DNA of 5,706 nt from an uncultured Eubacteriales bacterium (lineage in GTDB: Bacteria > Bacillota > Clostridia > Lachnospirales > Lachnospiraceae). This document shows positions 1 through 5,634 of this stretch, piece by piece. Each line of letters opens with the position of its first letter. Position 1 is the first letter of the stretch. Where the stretch lies: NCBI GenBank assembly GCA_949286775.1, contig CASEDW010000165.1, positions 1-5,706 on the forward strand, written 5' to 3'. The translations under genes and the position numbers were made by a program. Below the pieces are notes generated by a model. That model was not told where the DNA came from. It made no database searches and worked only from the letters and a program-made list of their open reading frames with translations.

Positions 1-88
1 CGGCCATTACAGTCATTGCCATCTGTGGCGTGCACATGCTTACAACCAAAGCTGCAGTAAACATTCGAAGCGCAGTTTTGTTTTTCAT
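1..88 (-). CDS. N-terminus of a secreted protein (partial)
   Basis: Only the first 29 codons are in the window; the rest lies beyond base 1. The ATG at 88-86 has an AGGAG ribosome binding site at 103-99, 10 nt upstream. The peptide begins MKNKTALRMFTAALVVSMC and continues TPQMAMTVMA. This is a positively charged start (K2, K4, R8), then a hydrophobic core from about residue 9 to 19, then small residues suited to signal peptidase I around TVMA. There is a Cys at 19, but nothing resembling a proper lipobox (no L-x-[AGS]-C), so a Sec-exported soluble or surface protein is more likely than a lipoprotein. The mature function cannot be read from what is visible. Upstream sites match the operator of the neighbouring regulator gene, so this is probably its target. 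Confidence is high that it is a gene start and low on function. Confidence 0.8.
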   Translation of the reverse strand, partial: MKNKTALRMFTAALVVSMCTPQMAMTVMA

Positions 89-98
89 AATTTAAATT

Positions 99-103
99 CT
101 CCT
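99..103 (-). promoter_or_regulatory. Ribosome binding site of the secreted-protein gene
   Basis: AGGAG on the minus strand within AAAAAGGAGAATTT, 10 nt before the ATG at 88. This spacing is slightly long but ordinary for an AT-rich Gram-positive genome. It fixes the start of the partial gene. Confidence 0.75.
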
Positions 104-127
104 TTTTATTCTTTTTAGCCGCTTCAA

Positions 128-160
128 CTAACTTATATATGCATAATCGCAATATGGTTA
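128..160 (-). promoter_or_regulatory. Probable promoter and operator half-site of the secreted-protein gene
   Basis: Minus-strand TATAAG at 137-132 is a good -10 candidate. With a 17-nt spacer the -35 would be TAACCA (160-155), which matches the consensus poorly. The 13-mer TATAAGTTAGTTG (137-125) is identical to the -10 and operator start of the regulator promoter (1240-1228). This means an AAGTTAG half-site (134-128) sits on the -10 here too. The opposite arm is degraded: GGCTAA follows instead of CTAACTT at 6 nt. The -10 assignment rests on this identity; no transcript start is known. Confidence 0.5.
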
Positions 161-174
161 GCATCAGCTAACTT
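155..174. promoter_or_regulatory. Operator-like inverted repeat, second copy
   Basis: Minus strand reads AAGTTAG (174-168), spacer CTGATG, then CTAACCA (161-155). The inner arms GTTAG/CTAAC are perfect with a 6-nt spacer. On the plus strand the 18 bases 157-174 match 16 of 18 bases of the repeat at 1220-1237 in front of the regulator gene. It overlaps the likely -35 of the secreted-protein gene, as expected for a site bound by the regulator encoded at 1197-364. Confidence 0.65.
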
Positions 175-182
175 TTGTTGTG

Positions 183-204
183 AAAAAAACGCCTTTTGTA
201 AGGC
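183..204 (-). terminator. Short intrinsic terminator after the regulator gene
   Basis: On the minus strand GCCTT (204-200) pairs with AAGGC (195-191) around a 4-nt loop. It is followed by one G and seven Ts (189-183). The stem is only 5 bp, so termination may be partial. It lies 160 bp past the regulator stop codon and just before the operator region of the next gene, which would insulate the two transcription units. Confidence 0.55.
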
Positions 205-246
205 AACATTAAAATAATATCATTTTTATTTTTTCGCAAGTCACCG

Positions 247-268
247 TTTGTCCCATTTTTGTGACAAA
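247..268. repeat. Palindrome TTTGTC-N10-GACAAA, copy A
   Basis: TTTGTC at 247-252 and its inverse GACAAA at 263-268 are separated by 10 bases. Layout and half-sites are identical to copy B at 321-342, while the spacers differ (CCATTTTTGT here). Conserved arms with an unconserved spacer suit a dimeric DNA-binding protein site. The regulator that would bind is unknown, and it does not match the AAGTTAG operator. Confidence 0.45.
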
Positions 269-315
269 TAAAGAATAATTTGAATCAAATAGCACTAAAA
301 CCGGCGTTATATGCT

Positions 316-347
316 TATTTTTTGTCTTAACCAAGAGACAAAAAATA
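316..347. repeat. Palindrome TTTGTC-N10-GACAAA, copy B, within a longer inverted repeat
   Basis: The core TTTGTC (321-326) and GACAAA (337-342) sits in a 12-bp perfect inverted repeat (316-327 with 336-347, 8-nt loop). It begins 17 bp after the regulator stop codon. It could form an mRNA 3' hairpin, but neither strand has a T-tract after the stem; the Ts lie in the 5' arm. A canonical terminator is therefore not supported, and a protein-binding site is at least as likely. Confidence 0.45.
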
Positions 348-363
348 TATTTTCTTAATCTTT

Positions 364-1197
364 TTAAATTATCAAAGTGAATACAGCTTCAGATTCAGGC
401 ATATGTTTAGTTCCTACTGAACAGCGCATTTTAATCCAAACGCTGCCATGCAGTATCTGGCCGATACCTGAACCTATATTCAAAAATGAAACGGCGTCAA
501 CAGGAATACATAAATATTCTCCATCTTCCTGAGCCGGTTTAAAATCCTCTCTGTCCCTGTATTGCAGATTTCTTACTTTTCCGTTCATCATCATGCCGGT
601 AGAAAGAGATTCATGAGAAATCTCCAAAGGTTTCAAACGTATAATTCCTTTTCCATCCTTTACAACGAGACTGCATGGATGTTCAAATCCTTCATTTGCC
701 ATAGAAAGATTTTTTCCATTTACCATATGCTCACGATAAATAAGAAACGGAAAACGGTACTCGCCATCTTTTAAATAACTGCATAGAACTTCTCCGTTAA
801 AACTTCTTCTTTTTCGAAGAGAATATTTGGCATGATATCTCTGCTCTGAATTCTTAATTGTCTCATACCCGGCTTCAGAACTGAAAAGCGCCCATATATA
901 AGAATCATGCTCCGCGTTATCAATATCCAGCCCTTCATACAAAAGATGATTCAATATAGTATTAGTCCGTTCTTCATAATATGAAGCCATTTTTCTTCCC
1001 GCTTCCGTAAGGACAGGTCGTCTGTTATCTGTTCTGTCCAGCAGGCCTTCTTTTTCCATTGCTATAAGTTCACGGCTTATTTTTTGTTTTCCCTCTCCCA
1101 GCATTTTTGAAAGACCTGTTACAGTACATAATGATGAAATCTCATTTTGAAAGCATAATAAAATACGAAGTTTTAATATGTCAGGTGTTTCCGCCAA
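364..1197 (-). CDS. Winged-helix transcriptional regulator, DtxR-like, with a novel C-terminal domain
   Basis: This 277-residue protein starts at TTG (1197-1195). GGGAGG at 1210-1205 lies 7 nt upstream, and the first in-frame ATG (residue 32) is already inside the helix-turn-helix. Residues about 7-72 form a winged helix: helices ILKLRILLCF and LSKMLGEGKQKISRELIAMEKEGLL, then the wing DNRRPVLTEAGRKMA. Residues about 73-115 resemble the DtxR/MntR dimerisation helices (ERTNTILNHLLYEGLD ... WALFSSEAGYETI). By eye, the positions that bind metal in DtxR are T, L, S, W and A here, so metal sensing as in DtxR looks lost. Residues about 125-277 are beta-rich and unrecognised (YRFPFLIYREH, NEGFEHPC, GSVWIKMRCSVG), perhaps a ligand-binding domain. 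The gene has its own strong promoter with an overlapping operator and so is probably autoregulated. A MarR-type classification is possible. Confidence 0.8.
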   Translation of the reverse strand: MAETPDILKLRILLCFQNEISSLCTVTGLSKMLGEGKQKISRELIAMEKEGLLDRTDNRRPVLTEAGRKMASYYEERTNTILNHLLYEGLDIDNAEHDSYIWALFSSEAGYETIKNSEQRYHAKYSLRKRRSFNGEVLCSYLKDGEYRFPFLIYREHMVNGKNLSMANEGFEHPCSLVVKDGKGIIRLKPLEISHESLSTGMMMNGKVRNLQYRDREDFKPAQEDGEYLCIPVDAVSFLNIGSGIGQILHGSVWIKMRCSVGTKHMPESEAVFTLII

Positions 1198-1204
1198 TTT
1201 TATC

Positions 1205-1210
1205 CCTCCC
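1205..1210 (-). promoter_or_regulatory. Ribosome binding site deciding the TTG start
   Basis: Minus strand AGGGAGGG then ATAAAA then TTG. The purine block at 1211-1204 is strong and correctly spaced only for the TTG at 1197, which justifies a non-ATG start for the regulator. Confidence 0.7.
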
Positions 1211-1217
1211 TCAAATC

Positions 1218-1237
1218 AAGTTAGCAACAACTAACTT
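1218..1237. promoter_or_regulatory. Operator: perfect inverted repeat at the regulator promoter
   Basis: Plus strand AAGTTAG (1218-1224), spacer CAACAA, CTAACTT (1231-1237): perfect 7-bp arms with a 6-nt spacer. It overlaps the last bases of the -10 (1240-1235) and covers the expected transcription start. A protein bound here would block RNA polymerase. The near copy at 155-174 suggests it is the recognition site of the adjacent regulator. Confidence 0.75.
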
Positions 1238-1263
1238 ATACAGCTATCTAAATGGAATGTCAA
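1235..1263 (-). promoter_or_regulatory. Near-consensus housekeeping promoter of the regulator gene
   Basis: On the minus strand the -35 is TTGACA (1263-1258, perfect), the spacer is exactly 17 nt and the -10 is TATAAG (1240-1235, 5 of 6). Transcription should start near 1228, about 30 nt before the TTG start codon. It lies in the 93-bp gap after rsuA, so the regulator need not depend on rsuA transcription. Confidence 0.85.
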
Positions 1264-1290
1264 TAACATTCTTATTCCCAATCAAAATAT

Positions 1291-2028
1291 TTATTTCTGA
1301 ATTTTATATTGTCTCAAACAGCTGATTTCCTCATCTGTCAGTTCTCTGAAACACCCCTTTTCGAGTTTTTCATCAAGTACAAGGCTTCCCATACTCAGGC
1401 GTTTTAAATATAAAACAGGTTTTCCTACCGCTTCCATCATTCTTTTGACCTGGTGAAATTTTCCCTCGTGTATCGTCAGCAGAAGTTCAGTTCTGTCAGC
1501 GGCTTTGTCATAAGAAATAAGCTTAGCTTTCGCCGGAAGCGTTTTCTTTTCCTCCCCTATGTCCACGCCCTCTGAAAGAGTTGTTAAATCCTCAGCCTCC
1601 ACCTTTCCGTCCGCGATAAGATAATAAGTCTTGTCCACATGCTTTTTAGGTGAAAGAAGACTGTGAGCGAGAGCTCCGTCGTCAGTTATCAAAAGAAGAC
1701 CTTCTGTATCTTTGTCAAGTCTTCCGACGGGAAAAAGATTCTTATGGGATACCCCTTTTAAAAGATCAAGAACGGTCTCCTGATTTTTATCTTCCGTTGC
1801 GGACAGAACGCCTGCAGGCTTATAAAGCATATAATAGTGAAATTCAGAATAGCGAAGTTCTTTTCCCTGATATGAGACCTTATCCGACGTCGCGTCGATT
1901 TTGATATCAGATTTTTTTACAATGCTTCCGTTTACAGCTATCTGTCCTTTTTTTATTAAATTTTTTACTTCCGATCTTGTGCCTATACCGGAATCTGTCA
2001 GGAATTTATCTAATCTTATCTGTTTCAT
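1291..2028 (-). CDS. rsuA: 16S rRNA pseudouridine synthase, RsuA family
   Basis: This 245-residue protein has the usual family length. It isomerises a uridine in small-subunit rRNA to pseudouridine (U516 in E. coli for RsuA). Residues about 3-45 are an S4 RNA-binding domain (IRLDKFLTDSGIGTRSE ... GQIAVNG). The catalytic domain follows: YMLYKPAGVLSA (66-77), then GRLDKDTEGLLLITDDG (102-118) with the predicted catalytic Asp105, then the RsuA/RluB/E/F motif EGKFHQVKRMMEAVG (188-202). The ATG at 2028 has AAGGAG at 2038-2033, a short 4-nt spacing. The gene follows a strong terminator and I could not find a convincing promoter, so it may use an atypical one or readthrough. Membership of the RsuA/RluB/E/F branch is certain. 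The exact target uridine is inferred from length and the S4 domain. Confidence 0.93.
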   Translation of the reverse strand: MKQIRLDKFLTDSGIGTRSEVKNLIKKGQIAVNGSIVKKSDIKIDATSDKVSYQGKELRYSEFHYYMLYKPAGVLSATEDKNQETVLDLLKGVSHKNLFPVGRLDKDTEGLLLITDDGALAHSLLSPKKHVDKTYYLIADGKVEAEDLTTLSEGVDIGEEKKTLPAKAKLISYDKAADRTELLLTIHEGKFHQVKRMMEAVGKPVLYLKRLSMGSLVLDEKLEKGCFRELTDEEISCLRQYKIQK

Positions 2029-2090
2029 TTCGCTCCTTAATCATATGGTTGAGCTACCCGGCAAATGGAACTTTTTATTAGTCAGCCGAG

Positions 2091-2134
2091 ATAAACGAAA
2101 AGATGGAAGCTGTAACTCCCATCTCCTTCGTTTT
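2091..2134 (-). terminator. Intrinsic terminator after the GH3/phosphodiesterase operon
   Basis: On the minus strand AGATGGGAG (2124-2116) pairs with CTTCCATCT (2109-2101) around the loop TTACAG, with one G-U pair. It runs straight into TTTCGTTTAT. An outer stem, AAACGAA (2133-2127) with TTCGTTT (2099-2093), extends it across a small bulge (GG opposite T). It begins 21 bp past the stop codon at 2157-2155. The plus strand after the hairpin is also T-rich (TTCGTTTTGGTTTTT), so it could act in both directions, though no plus-strand gene is seen. Confidence 0.8.
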
Positions 2135-2154
2135 GGTTTTTATAAATTAAAATC

Positions 2155-4677
2155 TCAATCGATTACGCTGTCTCTTACCTTGATCTCTTCGCTGTCGATG
2201 AGTTCAACGAAGCGTTCCGCGAGCATCGGATCAAGCTGCGTGCCGGAAGATCTTAAAATCTCTTCCCTTACAACAGATAAAGGAAGCCCTTTTCTGTAAG
2301 GTCTGTCTGTAGTCATCGCGTCAAACATATCAGCGACAGCAAGGCAGCGGGCGTAAAGAGGAATTTCCTCGCCTTTAAGACCTCTTGGATATCCCCGTCC
2401 GTCCCATCTCTCATGATGGCCGATAACTGCCGGAGTTAGGTAATCCATCGCCGGAAGATGACGTATCATCTCGATCGAATTGTTTACGTGACCCTTCATA
2501 GTCTCGTACTCGCTGTCAGTAAGAGCTGACGTTTTTCCGAGAATAGATTCGCTGATACTGATCTTGCCTATATCATGCAGAAGACCCGCACCGTAAACTA
2601 TTCTTATCTCGTCCTCGCTTAAGTTTATGCTCGCCGCCAAGATGGCAGCGTATTCGGCAACGTTGTTGCTGTGTTTGCATGTATAATGATCCTTGGCGTC
2701 GATTGCTGCCGTAAGAGCGTTGATAATTGGCAGGTTCTGCTCAAAGGCCGGATCCTGTACTTCTACAATAGTATGTACATACTCTATCAGGCTGATCTTG
2801 GAATGCGCCTTTTCATGCCTTATTATGATCTTGTCCTTGCCTGACTCTTTCGCCGCAAAGGTAGCGAGATCGGCATTCGCGATAAGTTCACGAACATTTG
2901 AAGCTCCGAAAGGACTTACACATATGCCCGCAGAAATAGTCAGAGGCCTGTATCCAGCGCGCTCGTTTTTGCCGTTGATACTATAGACAAGACCTCTTAT
3001 CTCCTCTGTATAAGCCTGAGCCTTACGTACATCGCAAAGAGGCAGCAGAATCGCGAAGATTTTTCCTCCTGTTCTGAATACCTTTCCGTTATTTCCAATA
3101 CATGTCTTTATCGCGGTGGCGATGCACTTTAATACATAGTCTCCCTCAAGAGTGCCATATAACTGATTATACAGCTTAAAATCATCGATATTTATGTAAA
3201 TAAGAGCAAGAGCCTGGCTGCCGTACTGCTCAAACATTTCCTCGGAAATTTCCATGAAGGCGCGGTAGTTATATACTCCCGTCAGGCTGTCAATACGCGC
3301 TTCCCGATACATCTGTTCATACAGAGAAGCGTTTTTGATCGCGATTGAAGCGATCGAGCAGGCTGTACGTATATTGTTTACATCCGCTCCTGAAAATACC
3401 GATTTTCGTTCTTTTTCAGAAATTCCGACTATACCGATGATATCGTCTTTTTCTCTCAGAGACGCTATGCATACGATGCCAAGTTTCTGGATGAGTTTCT
3501 TTTCGCTTTCCCACATCGACTTGTACAATATGGAATTGCGGAACTCGTCTATTATTATGTATCCCTCTGACTGGCGCAAAAGCGTTTCAAAAGGACCGTT
3601 TACGCTGAAACGGATATTTTTTGAATATAATGAATTTGTCTCGCCTTTGATAACAAAGTAGTCACCTTCCCTGATACATACGAAGGCCTTTTTCGCTGAA
3701 ACCATTTTTTTGATTACGGCAGCGAGCTCTGATGCGATCTCGTTTGTATTCAAGCTTCGCGATATCTTTTCAGAGAAATTATTAAGGTAAGCCTCCTGGG
3801 AATTATCAAGGTTGAAAAGATTTGACAGTATTTTTGCCATAATCCTTTTCAGCACATAGATAAAACAGATAGAGATAATTACTATTATGAGTATGGTGTA
3901 TGTGGCGTTAAGTCCTCCGGCGTCAAAAATAAGCTCTTTAAGAGGAGAGACGCACATACTCATAATGATAATTCCGATTATGAAAGTAATCGCAAGAATC
4001 ACGTTTTGAGACACTCTGAGCGTCATTACAAAAATACGCTTTCTGTAGAGGCCTATCGCAAGAGCGATTACCATGATGATTCCCGATACCTGATCCCATG
4101 GAAAAATATTGCCGGGCATTATCTGTATGATGTTGCCTATGCCTATAACGACGCATCCTAAGATTACCGCGTTGACGCCGGGAGCGTGAGTTCCCTTTCT
4201 CGTAAGCCTGTAAAATATTCGCGCAATGGAAACAACTTCCGCCATCAGGAAAACATACGGTATGGCAATCTGCCATTCCATATCGTAAGTAAAAACTTTT
4301 CCCAGCTTTGTAATTACCTCGACAGGCGGCTTTAAGAAGACTCCCATCGCCGTAAGTACGAGAATAACCAGTGTCGCTATACCCCAGATCGCGGTTATTT
4401 TAGGCTGTTTATAGTGGGCGAAATCGCATACAAACAGGTAAATGATGTAAACAACTCCGAATAAAGCCAGCAGAGAAACATAAAACCAGAAATCAAGTCC
4501 CGGCCATATTTTCAGACGCATAAGGATAGACGCTCCCGACCAGATGGAAAACATTCCAAGGATCCGGACAAAACCTATTACTTCACGCGTCTTTTTCGCC
4601 GCTAAAAAAGCCGACAAAAATAGCAGGTAAAAGCAAAAAGCTATGATGTTAATATACAGGAATGGTACGCCTGCCAT
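2155..4677 (-). CDS. Membrane 7TM-GAF-GGDEF(degenerate)-HD-GYP protein, probable cyclic-di-GMP phosphodiesterase
   Basis: This 840-residue protein should hydrolyse cyclic-di-GMP through its HD-GYP domain at the inner face of the membrane. Residues 1-215 hold about seven hydrophobic spans, like the 7TM sensor of some histidine kinases. Two more spans lie at about 224-244 and 257-277. Residues about 300-450 look like a GAF sensor. The GGDEF domain (about 460-622) keeps DSLTGVYNYRAF, but its signature is GGKIF (537-541), the metal-binding Asp is Asn496 (NIDDFK) and the RxxD inhibitory site is missing. It is therefore probably catalytically dead. The HD-GYP domain (about 650-835) has KHS (H669), HDIGK (H701, D702), H730, GHHERWDGRGYP (753-764) and ADMFDAMTTDRPYR (782-795), all the usual metal and GYP residues. 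AGGAG (4690-4686) lies 8 nt before the ATG, inside the end of the GH3-like gene, so translation is probably coupled. Confidence 0.9.
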   Translation of the reverse strand: MAGVPFLYINIIAFCFYLLFLSAFLAAKKTREVIGFVRILGMFSIWSGASILMRLKIWPGLDFWFYVSLLALFGVVYIIYLFVCDFAHYKQPKITAIWGIATLVILVLTAMGVFLKPPVEVITKLGKVFTYDMEWQIAIPYVFLMAEVVSIARIFYRLTRKGTHAPGVNAVILGCVVIGIGNIIQIMPGNIFPWDQVSGIIMVIALAIGLYRKRIFVMTLRVSQNVILAITFIIGIIIMSMCVSPLKELIFDAGGLNATYTILIIVIISICFIYVLKRIMAKILSNLFNLDNSQEAYLNNFSEKISRSLNTNEIASELAAVIKKMVSAKKAFVCIREGDYFVIKGETNSLYSKNIRFSVNGPFETLLRQSEGYIIIDEFRNSILYKSMWESEKKLIQKLGIVCIASLREKDDIIGIVGISEKERKSVFSGADVNNIRTACSIASIAIKNASLYEQMYREARIDSLTGVYNYRAFMEISEEMFEQYGSQALALIYINIDDFKLYNQLYGTLEGDYVLKCIATAIKTCIGNNGKVFRTGGKIFAILLPLCDVRKAQAYTEEIRGLVYSINGKNERAGYRPLTISAGICVSPFGASNVRELIANADLATFAAKESGKDKIIIRHEKAHSKISLIEYVHTIVEVQDPAFEQNLPIINALTAAIDAKDHYTCKHSNNVAEYAAILAASINLSEDEIRIVYGAGLLHDIGKISISESILGKTSALTDSEYETMKGHVNNSIEMIRHLPAMDYLTPAVIGHHERWDGRGYPRGLKGEEIPLYARCLAVADMFDAMTTDRPYRKGLPLSVVREEILRSSGTQLDPMLAERFVELIDSEEIKVRDSVID

Positions 4678-4680
4678 TTG

Positions 4681-5604
4681 TCAATCTCCTACTCTGTTTA
4701 ATATTGATGGTATATAATCTATTCTGCGCTCCTTTAAAGACTGAATATCGAGCGCTGACGGATTTATTTTTCTGATCTTCCTTCCGAGACGTTTTTCACA
4801 GTCCTCTATAGTGCCCTTTTTCATCACGGTTACATAGAGGGGTTCCATATCGAGAAGTTTTTTCAGATCATCGTAATCGCTGTCAAAAAATTTAAAATAT
4901 AGAGCCATATGTTCCGTAAGAAGGGCTCTTGTTACAGCCGCGTTCTCCTCGTCTTCCACATCAAGTTCCACATAAAGATGCAGAAAAGGAGTATCGTTTG
5001 AATCATACTCTTTTGCGGCAAGCCAGTTATGGATATGCAGATTAGAACGTTTGATTACTTCTTCTATCGACGCTTCCGTGATTCTCGTAAATCCCGCTAT
5101 ATCGATAACGTCCTTTACGCGGTCATGGAACGTAAATCTCGGAAGACTTCCGTCGGGATCAGCGCTTATGCAGTGATACATATCTCCTATACGGTAGCGC
5201 ATAAAAGCGCCTCCGTGAAATACGCTTATCACAAGCTCATAAAAGCCTCCCTTTTTCACGCCGTCCATAAGGCATGTACGCGGGATATATCCCTCTTCTT
5301 CCTCCTCGCGGACAAGTTCGCTTTCAGGAATAAATTCATAGAAGCACGCGTCGGGGAAAAATACCATACCGTTTCTGTTGAAATCCTCGGTGCCGACAAC
5401 GGTAAGCTCCGTGCCAGCCGATATTTCAAGAGGAACGACGCCCCAGGCGTTTGCAAGTCTCTCTTTATAATGAGGTCCGTCTGTTCCGCTTATGACAAGA
5501 CCTTTTAATTTGAACACGTCCCCAGGAACAAGTTTTTTGCCGTCTTTTTTATGGCGTTTTTTCGCCTTCAAATAACGCATGGCGATAGACGGCGAAATCT
5601 TCAT
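4681..5604 (-). CDS. GH3-like adenylating enzyme, C-terminal part downstream of an in-frame TAG
   Basis: The open stretch from ATG 5604 gives 307 residues, against roughly 500-600 for full GH3 proteins, which adenylate carboxylates and conjugate them to an acceptor. Visible GH3 features are GLVISGTDGPHYKERL (35-50), a YxxSE-type motif as ISAGTE (61-66), FFPDACFYEFIPE (82-94), the ATP-motif RYRIGD (136-141) and the switch-region segment FHDRVKDVIDIAGFTRITE (159-177). The first ATP motif, on the N-terminal half, is absent. Frame and sequence continue upstream past a TAG (5637-5635) into GH3-like protein. The ATG at 5604 lacks a well-spaced ribosome binding site (AAAGGA ends 15 nt away), so it is a doubtful true start. 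If made alone, this fragment should not be an active adenylating enzyme. It ends TGA 3 nt before the phosphodiesterase ATG. The substrate is unknown. Confidence 0.8.
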   Translation of the reverse strand: MKISPSIAMRYLKAKKRHKKDGKKLVPGDVFKLKGLVISGTDGPHYKERLANAWGVVPLEISAGTELTVVGTEDFNRNGMVFFPDACFYEFIPESELVREEEEEGYIPRTCLMDGVKKGGFYELVISVFHGGAFMRYRIGDMYHCISADPDGSLPRFTFHDRVKDVIDIAGFTRITEASIEEVIKRSNLHIHNWLAAKEYDSNDTPFLHLYVELDVEDEENAAVTRALLTEHMALYFKFFDSDYDDLKKLLDMEPLYVTVMKKGTIEDCEKRLGRKIRKINPSALDIQSLKERRIDYIPSILNRVGD

Positions 5605-5634
5605 CTTTGAGCCGGACTTTCCTTTGCCGCCTGA

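Larger units (their letters stand above)
205..363. other. AT-rich intergenic stretch with two matching palindromes
   Basis: I find no gene here on either strand. The stretch holds two TTTGTC-N10-GACAAA palindromes (247-268 and 321-342). There is also a possible minus-strand -10, TATTAT (219-214), with no good -35. Together with the terminator and operators at 128-204, this makes up the roughly 275-base gap between the regulator gene and the secreted-protein gene. Confidence 0.5.

Noticed and set aside
316..347. The 12-bp inverted repeat as the main terminator of the regulator gene
   Set aside because: The T-run is in the 5' arm and As follow on the minus strand, so there is no U-tract after the hairpin. 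The hairpin at 204-183 fits better.
1011..1039. Inverted repeat GGACAG ... CTGTCC
   Set aside because: It lies inside the wing-encoding part of the regulator gene with a 17-nt spacer, has no second copy, and the codons explain the bases.
2040..2045. TATGAT on the minus strand as the -10 of rsuA
   Set aside because: Transcription would start inside the rsuA ribosome binding site, and no -35 lies at 16-18 nt. It is a chance match.
2041..2134. Possible riboswitch or small RNA between the operon and rsuA, suggested by the strong hairpin and the nearby cyclic-di-GMP gene
   Set aside because: I could not match the conserved core of cyclic-di-GMP-I/II or other riboswitch classes on either strand. 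The hairpin is explained as a terminator of the upstream operon.
3938..4276. 112-codon minus-strand open frame overlapping the membrane protein
   Set aside because: It is an alternative frame of the transmembrane coding region. The product is rich in His, Arg and Ser with no domain.
5029..5508. 159-codon open frame on the plus strand
   Set aside because: It lies entirely antisense to the GH3-like gene, whose protein carries clear family motifs. The plus-strand product shows no domain, and I saw no ribosome binding site.
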